From positions 48,520,973 through 48,584,972 of the forward strand of contig NC_080081.1 in assembly GCF_949987535.1 (NCBI RefSeq): a stretch of 64,000 bases of DNA, given 5' to 3'. Below are positions 55,081-64,000 of this stretch, piece by piece. Position numbers and translations under genes: made by a program. The notes under the pieces were generated by a model, which was not told the DNA's origin, made no database searches, and worked only from the letters and a program-made list of their open reading frames with translations. The stretch's first letter is position 1. Every line of letters begins with the position of its first letter. Source of the DNA: Balaenoptera acutorostrata (taxonomy: Eukaryota > Chordata > Mammalia > Artiodactyla > Balaenopteridae).

Positions 55081-55129
55081 AGAGGGCAGTGTAGTGCCCT
55101 CTCTACACTGGGTGTGAAAGAACACCCAG
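55081..55129. repeat. Three interleaved perfect inverted repeats
   Basis: 'agagggca' (55081) pairs with 'tgccctct' (55095). 'cagtgtag' (55087) pairs with 'ctacactg' (55103). 'ctgggtgt' (55108) pairs with 'acacccag' (55122). All arms are 8-bp perfect and the first two stems exclude each other. Confidence 0.9.
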
Positions 55130-56300
55130 CAAACCAGGAGATATTTGAATAGTTACAACATACAAAGCACAGAGCTAGGCATAGTGGAGCTATAAAAAAA
55201 GCATAAACCAAGATTCTTGGAGATTATAACCATTTGGAAGATATATCAATACATTCATAAAAAGTTTGTATTCAGTACAAGGCAGAATGTGGGAAAGACT
55301 GACTGATCATCTAGAGATTGAGAATATTAGGAGTTAAAAGGAGAAAGATCATCCTGGGCAGGGGTAGTCCAGAAAAGAGTCATGTATAAGGTGGGGCTAG
55401 AACTTTTCCTAAAAGGATGGCTTTAGATAGATTGACTTCTAAATGTCTTTCAAATTCATCCTTTCCATTCAAGGCCACAGAGTTGAGTCACTTGGTTATT
55501 ATTTCTTAAATTTTCTTTCTTTAAATCATACAACTAAGAGGTGTCATTTAAAAAAATTCAGGCAGAATATAATAGTACAATGTGAAATGACACATAAGCA
55601 CATAAATAAAGAAGGTTTTAAAAATTAAACAAGATTATATTATACAAATTTTTTGCAAATTGGTTTTACTGTGAAAAATATTCCTTGCAGATTTTTTTTT
55701 ATGACAGGATATACAGCTCATTCTTTTGTCTTCCCTTTTTGCTTGGACTTTGGTGAAAGACTATTCTATTGACTTCTGGCCTCTTCTAGTATATTCTTTT
55801 CCCAGTTCCTACCAGTAATATTTTAATAAAATGTATATACAATTATGCTACTTCTTTGCTTAGAGTCTTTCGTTGGCACTTGTATTAGTTAAAATCTTTT
55901 GGTGGAAAGAAAGAGAAAGCAAAACTCAAACTGGTTTAAGTAATAAATAGAATTTTATTGGTTCACATCACCGAAGATCCCAAAGTAGGTGGACTTCAGT
56001 CAAGACTGGACCCAGGGATTCAATATAGTCATCAGGAGCCTGGTTTCTTCTTCTCACTCCAGTATACCTGCCAGGGTGTCCACTTTATTCTAAGGCTGTC
56101 TTCCCTTTTAGCCACAGTGCATCCTGTATAGTGGTCTCAGCATTATCAATAACATTTTTGGGTTTCATTCTGTTTGGACAATCCCTGGAACTATCTCCAA
56201 ATGGACATTGGAGGCTGATGGGAAATGGAGAAGGTATGCTAAGGCAGCTGTCATATATTTGCACTAAAGCTCTTTGTTGTTTGAGAGTAAAGTACAAATT
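55130..56300. other. No recognised element
   Basis: AT-rich unique DNA. Nothing I can name and no exon supported. Confidence 0.4.
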
Positions 56301-56301
56301 A

Positions 56302-56517
56302 CAGTTGACCCTTGAACAGCATGGTTTGAACTGTGTGGGTCCACTTATATGCAGCTTTTTTTTTTTCAGTTGTAAATATTAGAGTACTACACGATCTGCA
56401 GTTCGTGGAATTTGAGGATGTGAAACATGATATGGAGGGCTGACTATAGTTATATGCATATTTTTGACTGTGTGGGAGGTTGGCGCCCCTAATCCCCACA
56501 TTATGGGAGAGTTAACT
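56302..56517. mobile_element. Tigger-family DNA transposon relic (MITE)
   Basis: Left end 'cagttgacccttgaacagca' (56302-56321), then 'gtttgaactgtgtgggtcca' (56324-56343) and 'cttatatgcagcttt' (56344-56358). Right end 'cattatgggagagttaact' (56499-56517). Same group as the copy at 10731. Internal transposase is absent. Confidence 0.85.
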
Positions 56518-56519
56518 TC

Positions 56520-57035
56520 ATCTGGCATGGTTTACAAGGCCTTTCACCACATGGTCTCTTTTTATCTTTTCAACTTCATTTTTTGGTCATATGTGTACTC
56601 CACCTACTATGGCAATGGTGGTCTTGCAATTCCATATTCATTTCATATATTCTTATGCACTTTTTCTCTTTTCTGGAATGGCCTAGATTTAATGTCACCT
56701 CTATGAAGCTATTATTAACCTTTGTCTGTTACCAGCAGAATTGCTGTGGATGGCTTCTCAGGTGGTACATTACACAACGCTAGGAGTTTCATCGCTCACA
56801 GACACTGTGACATGAATGTTGCCCCCTGGATTGTGCAGTGTAAAACCTTCACACTGTCCATGGTGGCCTTTGCAGGCTTTCCATAATATCACACTACATT
56901 CTAATGGTTTATTTAAATGTCTACCAACCTTCAAGTCTGTGAGTTCCATGAAGGCTAGCACTGTATCTTAAGAGTATGGTTATATTACTTGCTTCCTCTA
57001 GATCTGTATCTTTCTTGTCTGTCAAATGCTAAAAA
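56520..57035 (+). repeat. L2 LINE 3' portion with a foreign middle segment
   Basis: L2 landmarks: 'catggtttacaaggcctttc' (56526-56545), 'ttttctggaatggcctagat' (56670-56689), 'gtcacctctatgaagctatt' (56693-56712), then after a gap 'aatggtttatttaaatgtct' (56903-56922) and 'gtgagttccatgaaggctag' (56939-56958). The segment at about 56745-56880 does not fit L2 and may be a separate old insertion that I cannot name. Confidence 0.6.
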
Positions 57036-57139
57036 CACTAAGATACTGAATATTTTATTCACTAGTGAATTAGTCAATAAATAAATAGCTATCATTTTTG
57101 AGTGTAAGTTAAAAAAAAATTATTTAACCATCAAACCAT

Positions 57140-57260
57140 TCTTAAGAGTTAGGTATTATTTCCCTTATTTTGCAGCTGAGGAAACCGAAGTTCAGAGAAT
57201 TTGGGTCATTCGTCTAGGGCCACACAACTAGTAAGTGAAAGAGCTGAATACTTCTCTCTT
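57140..57260 (-). repeat. MIR SINE relic, antisense
   Basis: 'cccttattttgcagctgagg' (57162-57181), 'aaaccgaagttcagagaatt' (57182-57201), 'agggccacacaactagtaag' (57217-57236) and 'tgaaagagctgaat' give a well-preserved complement of the MIR core. Confidence 0.85.
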
Positions 57261-58790
57261 CCTCTCTCTCTCAAGTTGGAGTTTTTCAGTTCTGATAAAT
57301 GGTAGACATAAAGTTTCAGCATTGAGAATGATGTCTTGTTCCGTTGCTTTAACTGCATAATGGAAAGATGAACCACTCAATCTACCTCACAGAGTTCCCA
57401 GGATTGAGTGAGATTATGTCTGTGACTATGCTCTCAAGCACAGAGGTACATAATACTATGTAAATATAAGATATCATAAGGTTACCTTGGTATTAATAGC
57501 TTCAACTTCATAATTACCTTAGGATGCACACTTTAAGGAGGTGCATATTTTAATATTTTTATGGATGTGAAAATGGAATCTTGAAATACATTTGCAGAGC
57601 AGTGCTGTAGTCCCGAAGGGAAGCAAGGCAGCCTAATTTTATGGCCCATGTACAGGGCCAAGACCAAGAAGCCTCGCAAGGCATCTTCCTTTTGCTCTTA
57701 GTTCTCATTAGCTGTATTCAAATTCCAGCGGTGATAATACACAATTCTTCAGCTGCATATAGATTCTGCCTCTACAAAAGGAAAAAAAAAATCTATAAAT
57801 GTAAGCATCTCTCCCTTGTCAGCTAATGTACCACAGTAGTAACTATAAAACGGTTTTCTTTAGTTGCTTTTGTGTGATTTATTCCTACTGGCATGGATCG
57901 GGATATGAGCAGCATTTTGTTTCAATAGAGCCTTTCTGTAGCTTTTAACCAGTTACAAAGGGTGTCTCTCTATACCTGGACACAATCCTGCAATAGAAGT
58001 GAAACAGGCTTTTAAGTCTTGAAAGAAAGGAAAATAGAAGGCCAGTGGCAAAGTGTCATTTCATCATCTTGTGGGGCAAATATTATATATCTGGGAAAAA
58101 GACTTTTTACAAGTATGTAATTTAGGAGTGTGTAAAGGTGTTTTGTTAGGTCAATTGTGTACCAGAAATTTAAAAGGAAGGTCCTATAGATCTTTAAATG
58201 CCCCCCAGATAAGGGGAGCTTAATCTATTGTAAATTATACTTCCCTCTCCCTATCTGGGAGAAAGGTTTTCTGTCTTGCTTTCAGTATTTAAAATCTGAA
58301 ATAGTATAGACCCAACTACCCAGGGGTCTGCCTCTTGGCCTGATGCTTTGTCACCATAATTGAGATGGGCAGGCTGGAAGCAGCAGCATGTCCCCCAGCA
58401 TAATTCACGGGAGCGAGAGACAGTGTTGTCTGCGTTTTTTCCAGAGGCTGGCTGGAACTATACTCCCCTTGAGTTTCCGCCAAAGCACATCACTAAGTAA
58501 GAGGGAGGTAAAATAAGGATAAGATTTAACTGCTTCTTTCCAGGGAGGTTTGGAGACAGTCTCACTTCCGTTTTTAAAAGTTGGAGGCAATTTTATTTGT
58601 TTGGGCAAATGTTATGGGAAATGAATAAGTATCAACTGACATGCTTCAGTAAGCTGAAAATAGATCCCAGTACACAATTTCTTATTTATCAGCCATATGT
58701 ATTTATTCCAGGTTTCCTTTTCACAGCCTCCCAGACTGGGAGAATCAGAGATAGTAATAGCTAGCAGGCACAGATCATTTTTAGTTTGTT
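57261..58790. other. Mostly unique DNA
   Basis: 57320-57480 has weak MIR-like texture ('acctcacagagttcccagga'). The remainder, especially 57600-58620, shows no transposon I can name and may be partly conserved. No exon supported. Confidence 0.35.
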
Positions 58791-58794
58791 TGTT

Positions 58795-60105
58795 TTGGAG
58801 GTTACCTCCCAAATTTTTATTTTGAAAAATTTCAAACCTACAGAGTAGTTGAAAGAGTAATATAAACATTTTGCACTTTTGCTTTCCCTCTCTCTGTCTT
58901 TCTTTTTGCCTAAAGTTTGAAAGTAAGGTTCATGTAGAATCATGACAGTTCATCTATAAATACTTCAGCATATATTTTCTAAGAACAAAAACATCTTATT
59001 ATGATCATATCCAAGGAACTTAACATTGATATGATGATATATTGTAACCTACAGTCCATATGCAAATTCCCCCCAGTTGTCCCAATAATGTCCTTTATGG
59101 CTGTTTTTTGTGGTTGATTTCAAGATCCAAGAAAGGATCACAGATTATATTTCATTATCTTGTCTCTTTTGTCCCCGTTCATCTAGTACAGTCCCCCTTG
59201 CCTATTTTTTCAGTTTTAACACTAATATTTTTGAAGATTCCAAGATGGACACCCTATAGAAAGTCCCACAATCTGGATTTGCCTGATAAGGTCCTACCAA
59301 GTGTATTGTCAGGACTACAGTGTTCAAAACCTTCTGCTTTTCTGTGTGGTTATATCATCAAGTTGATATATGGTTAAGTTCATTTGTTTTTGTATTCAAT
59401 TTTAGAGCTTGCTTTTTGTAAATCCTTTTTCATTTAAATTTAATTTTTGAATATGTAAAACATATGGTTCAAAAGGCAAAACTGCATTTAAAAAAATCTA
59501 CTCAGAGAAACCTTATTTCTATTTCTATCTTTCTCCCAATTTCCATCTACCACTTATGGGTAGTTGTTTTCATTAGTTTCTGGTTTATTCTTCCTATATT
59601 TCATTTTGCAAAAGTGAGCAAATAAGTTACATATGAATATGTGTATCAATATTTGCATAGGTATACATGCATATGTATGTGTTTCTACATATGTGTGTAT
59701 AGATACATACATATTTCTGATTTTCTGTCTTAATGTGAAGGTTTTACATGTATATCATAATATTCTTTTGCATTTGCTTTTTTCACTTAGTACATCATAG
59801 AAATCCCTTGATATCAGTTCATACAAGTACTTCTCACTCTTTTCACAACTGTGTAGTGCTCTATTGTGTCAATCAGCCTTCTGCGGTGGCAAATTTAGAT
59901 TTTTTTCAATACTTTGCTATCACAAACAAAGCCTTGACAAGTAACCTTGTGCCTATGCTGTACTCTACTTGTGGAGGTGTACTTGTAGGTGCAATGCTGG
60001 ACCAAAATGTAAAATACACATGTGGTTTTGTTACATATTGCGAATTCCTCTCCATAGGGTTGTATCATTCTGCACCTCCACTATGTGTGAGCGTGTGTGG
60101 CACAG
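58795..60105 (-). mobile_element. Ancient L1 (L1M) 3' region, antisense
   Basis: Decayed L1M. The plus strand shows 'tattttgaaaaatttcaaac' (58819-58838), 'agtccatatgcaaattcccc' (59053-59072), 'agttgtcccaataatgtcct' (59075-59094), 'gtacagtcccccttgcctat' (59186-59205) and 'gtcccacaatctggatttgc' (59263-59282), a known old L1 3' UTR. Further right is 'ctttgctatcacaaacaaag' (59912-59931) and 'tctccatagggttgtatcat' (60049-60068), matching the complement of the end of ORF2. The 3' end is therefore on the left. Confidence 0.7.
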
Positions 60106-60300
60106 ATATAAACACTTCGCATTATCTCACTGAATCCTCACAACAACCTTTTCAGGAAGACTGTTTTATTACCCCCATTTTATACCTAGGAGGATAAGGC
60201 TCAGAGATCTTGACAAATATCTCCAGGTTCACATCGCTAGTAAATGGTATAGCTAGGATTTGAACCCAGACTCATGCAACTAACCACCTCACATGTGTTG
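60106..60300 (-). repeat. MIR SINE relic, antisense
   Basis: 'tctcactgaatcctcacaac' (60125-60144), 'attacccccattttatacct' (60168-60187), 'taaggctcagagatcttgac' (60196-60215) and 'aggatttgaacccagactca' (60255-60274) make a nearly complete antisense MIR. Confidence 0.85.
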
Positions 60301-60715
60301 CTTGCATTAAGCTGCATGAATCATATTTTGGAATCCTGATAAAATTAATGAGAAATCATTTATTTCCAGAAATAAAGTTCCTGAAACTATCAAGAAATAC
60401 TAGAGAGTCAAAATGTACCATCTCAAGGAATGTTGGAGGAGTAAGAAAACAGTCTTCATGTTCAGCCTGTTTCTTAAGGAGGTGAATATTCAACCAAAGT
60501 TCCTAGGTCCAAGCCAAAGATTCTGATCTAGTGAGTGTAGCTTAAAGATAAGAACTTTTAGGAAGGTCCCTTTGTGAAAACAAGGCGTGAGGGTACAGGG
60601 AGCCACATCTAGTTCTGAGACAGAAGGTGCCGGTAGGAAGAAGACAGGCATCAGGGCCAAACATAAACATGTCACGATTGAGGCATGTCATGTTGAGGCA
60701 GGCCCCAGTCCAAGC
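60301..60715. other. No recognised element
   Basis: Unique-looking DNA. Confidence 0.4.
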
Positions 60716-60719
60716 AGAG

Positions 60720-61265
60720 AGTGGGAAAACAAATCAGAAACCTGGAGAGAATCTAAGGACCACACTTAGATGGTCAGAATGGAGGAGAAGGCCCAGGGAA
60801 GAATGAGGCTATTCAGAGACTCAGCCTATGGCAGACAACAAGGAAATACCTGATGTCAGATACAGATAAGTGCTATGAGCCAAAGAAATGGAGTAGAGAG
60901 CAGTTAGAATTTTAGAGCAGACCTCTCGAGGATGTGACATTTGAGGTAAGACTTGAATAAAAAGGTACTGGTCATCCAAAGACTTGGAGGAACAACCTTG
61001 GTGATAGAGGGAACAGCAAATGCAAGGGTTCTGAGGGGAAAATGAGCCTTGCAAGTCATGTAACGTGAAGACTGGTATGGCTGGGATATATTAAATAAGG
61101 GAGTAACAATTGATGAGTAATTGACAGATCAGGCAGGGCCTTGTCGGTCAGGGTAAAAGAGTTTGGATTTTATTCTAAGTGCATCTTGGTATTCTTGGGG
61201 TAGGCACATTCCAAAGGACTTTTGGAATGAGTGGCATTTTACTAATCTGAGAATGTATTTAAATT
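60720..61265. repeat. Ancient mammalian interspersed repeat, family uncertain
   Basis: Contains words of a common old mammalian repeat: 'gaggatgtgacatttgaggt' (60928-60947), 'gagggaacagcaaatgcaag' (61007-61026), 'ggcagggccttgtcggtcag' (61132-61151) and 'gtttggattttattctaagt' (61161-61180). I know the motif order but not the family name with certainty (CR1/L2/L3-like or an LTR). Confidence 0.5.
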
Positions 61266-62984
61266 CAGTTATATGAGATATGATGCATTCTAAGGAAATA
61301 TAAATAGAAGAAATTGTTATTGATGGTCATATGTTTATTTATTTTTAAGTGAGAGTTATTTTTCTTAAAGCAGCCTATAAAATGAGGCTGAACCTGAAGT
61401 TTGGCCAGCAGTGTGGGTTAAAGGACATTTACAAAAATAAATACATTGTTACTTACATTTACCACCTCCAGATGACTCATCAAGAGAAGCATGTTCTTTA
61501 CATTCAAGTGTGAATAAACTACTTGTTTCAGTAGTATATGTATAGTAAACATATTTTATTTCATGGAAATAAGCAAAAATTTTAAAATATCTTGTAATGT
61601 GCCACATGTGAAGCTCAGAATGTGGGCCACGGATGGATTTAGATAGGCAGTACCACCCACCCCCACCCTGTTCATCAAATCTTCATTTTTTGGTGAAATC
61701 AGGTAACAGAAACTTTCTTTTGATTATATCCCTCATTTTGCCCTCAGTATTTTTATAGATTCCTGAAATCAGAGAAATTTGTAACATTAAGTAAGAAATC
61801 AAGCTAAGTTAAAAATATAAATCCTCGAGAAATAAAGAGTGAAAAAGCTTGAAATATGCCATATCCTAATCACAAAACAGCTAAAACAGAGTAAATGGCA
61901 AGAGCATAACTGAGAGGAAACATTGAAGTGAAATGAATGACAGTAAATATATTTAAAGTCATGACAGACACATCAAAAATAAATATTATTTAGTACCAAG
62001 TCAACTTATAAGAAAAAAACCCCAAACATAATATTTAACATTAAAGCCAAATCATAATTAGCCAAGTAAAAATTCAGTAGGAGCATTAAAAATAAGGAAA
62101 TGTGTTTTACATGTCCTAATTTTCTTTCTTCCTTAGGCTGATCTATAAGATATGCCAATGATCCAGGTATCTTTAAATATCTAGGTGTTTGATATCATGT
62201 AGATCAGAAATGCAGACATTTGACTGAATTTTCTATTTTTAGCTGGCTATTTAGAATCATATAGAAAAAACCTGAAAAAATCTCTTTAAAACTTATAAAT
62301 TAGGCATAGATAATTTTCCTTGTAGGTAACATATTATCTTATGGAAAAACCAGAACGAACTTTTTGGCAAACCTTATATAATGTAATAAAACCAAAAGAG
62401 TGACCATCCAAAAAACTAAAGATTGTAGTTGTTTGTTTATTTAAGGTAGCCATCATAGATTTATTTAATAAGCATTTTTTAAAAAGTCTTTTTGTAGAAA
62501 TTTATCTGGTGGATATGTGTGGTTGATGGAAACACCCATTGAGACAGGTAAAGTATTCAAATTCTTTTAATGCAGGTAAAGGACTCAATTTACTGTACAT
62601 AAATGGCCTTCTACAAAGAGGCATAGCAACCTCTGGTGTCAAGGAGTGAAGATTTCCTGGCCCTCAAATAGTCTTGAAGATGTTCCGTGGCCCCTGACAG
62701 CATGTAACTGAGGTGAGGAGCATTTCAAGCTCTTCCAAAAGACTTGCTCCATTTCTGGAGGGATTCCCTCTTAGGCTTTACCACATTCTATGGAGATTAT
62801 GGCTTCTCATCTGCCCTTTCCCCAGTATACCACATTCCAGAGTGTTTGCTTTGAGAGTGGCTGAACCCCAGGCCCACTTCCCACGCATCCCATTTCCCCA
62901 GTGGGAATACCTGCAGACTGTAACAGTCTAATTGGTTGAAGCCATCTTAATGATACCCAGGGTCTAACTTAGGAGTTTTTTCTT
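61266..62984. other. No recognised element
   Basis: About 1.7 kb of AT-rich DNA with no repeat I can name. The 72-codon frame at 62713-62931 has no recognisable domain. Confidence 0.4.
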
Positions 62985-63140
62985 GATCTGGTAGGCAATA
63001 GGGAGTCATTGTACCTGCTTGAGGAAGAGAGTGCTAAGATGAAAATCATGTTTGAGGAAAATACTGATGGCTTCTTTGGAGTGACCTGGAGGTAGGAGAA
63101 ATGGAAGAGAGGCAGAATATGTGATAAAAACATGATACAT
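62985..63140. repeat. Possible second fragment of the uncertain old repeat
   Basis: 'aggcaatagggagtcattgt' (62993-63012), 'gctaagatgaaaatcatgtt' (63032-63051) and 'tttgaggaaaatactgatgg' (63050-63069) recall the downstream part of the repeat seen at 60720-61265, same orientation. Confidence 0.35.
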
Positions 63141-64000
63141 ATGGATCTGTCTATCCTTCTCTACTACCTTTGGTTTCAACAATTTTCTCAGCTATGTTAC
63201 TAGCCTGAGTCAAAAACCTTTTACAGGTGATCTCGGTGGGAGGTAGGAAGTGAAGGGAAATGGTTGGTGGCACTCAGGTAAAACACATGTGTCTGTCTCT
63301 AAGGGGCCAGTGGACGTGAATGGAAAGATCAGATGTAGTGACAAGTGTTACTTTGACAGAGAGCAGTGGTTAGCCTGAACAGTCATGGGGATCAAAGTTA
63401 TTTGAGAAATGCCTACATTGAGTAGGTTGGTGCAGAACTGACTAAGCTTATGGCTCAAGATTATTCCCAGAAGGGATCCTGGGATAGAGTCTAAAGAGGA
63501 CTTTAAGAAGGATGTACAACCCATGTGTATCACACAGAGTCCACGCAGGAGGTAAAATACACACCCATTATTTTAATAGAAAGAATTTAAAATAAAGAAC
63601 TTTTCGATACCTATTGTTAACAGGTACTGCAGAAATAAAAAGTTCAAAAGGGAACACTCAGCACAACCCCAGGACCACAGGAAGAGAGAAGAGATTGGGA
63701 TTATTAACACTGAGTGGCTGGGGGAGGGGCTCTGCAGAGCTGCTGTCCTTGAGTCGTGTGTTGAGGCTGGTTCTCTGAGTGTTGTAGACTGAGATCAACG
63801 ACTACATTGGAACCAACCATCAGGGTGAAGAAGGGCTGTCAGAGTGACACAGAAGAGGAAAGTAAAGCAACAACAGAAAACCAAAATGGAAGCAGGATGC
63901 AAACAGGAAGGAGCAACTTCCCTCTAGCATCCCCTTGTGGCAGAGCCTAACAGGGAGCTGCTGGCAAAGGAAGAGGAAGGTTTTTAGCGTCTCAGCCCTT
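63141..64000. other. No recognised element, to window end
   Basis: Unique-looking DNA; no repeat or exon supported. Confidence 0.4.

Overview
The window is mammalian nuclear DNA from a cetartiodactyl, most likely a cetacean. The evidence is the repeat content. Three tRNA-derived SINEs of the whale/hippo/ruminant CHR type (32226-32566, 33557-33880, 54454-54851) and a shorter relative (35066-35238) carry the typical start 'cttccctggtggcgcagtgg' or its complement. Two long L1 elements are of the cetartiodactyl type. Ancient mammal-wide MIR, L2, CR1/L3-like, MaLR LTR, Tigger and hAT-Charlie relics fill much of the rest. I see no bacterial-style gene, no CRISPR and no tRNA gene. I also cannot support any exon of a host protein-coding gene: every long open frame with recognisable protein similarity lies in L1. 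The window reads as intergenic or deep intronic sequence.

Layout. 1-11377 is mostly old or unique DNA with a MaLR LTR, L2, MIR, CR1/L3-like, Charlie and Tigger relics and one homeobox-motif-rich candidate regulatory block (about 7180-7400). 11378-16498 is a 5.1-kb sense-strand L1 (L1-A), flanked by an 11-bp duplication and carrying broken ORF1 and ORF2. 16.6-25.8 kb holds MaLR LTRs, L2, MIR, a long TG-rich microsatellite and unique DNA. 25.8-29.2 kb is a nest: L2, then a solo LTR (26457-28258) split by a 5S rRNA/L1 chimeric insertion, then an MLT1-type LTR split by an L1 3' fragment. 29930-31341 is a 1.38-kb non-coding poly(A) insertion bounded by a 17-bp duplication. 32.2-36.4 kb holds SINEs and an old antisense L1/HAL1-like backbone interrupted by two SINEs and a small 3'-UTR retrocopy. 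37.1-37.6 kb is an ERV1-type LTR. 40499-46316 is a near-complete antisense L1 (L1-B) whose 5' UTR looks internally spliced. 46.3-64 kb is unique DNA with MIR, L2, MER5A, Tigger, MST-type LTR, SINE and old L1 relics, and a GC-rich block near 49.8-50.5 kb.

The genes here do not form a pathway; what is readable is retrotransposition history. L1-type enzymes made L1-A, L1-B, the SINEs, the 5S/L1 chimera, the 3'-UTR retrocopy and the 1.38-kb non-coding retrocopy, and most of these keep target-site duplications. The two strongest observations are the 5S/L1 chimera, in which 5S nucleotides 1-82 sit antisense to the L1 and join it at 5S nucleotide 1 with a short microhomology, and the non-coding retrocopy that contains older MIR and Tigger/MER2 sequence. 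Family names and consensus comparisons are from memory without a search; boundaries of old repeats are approximate.
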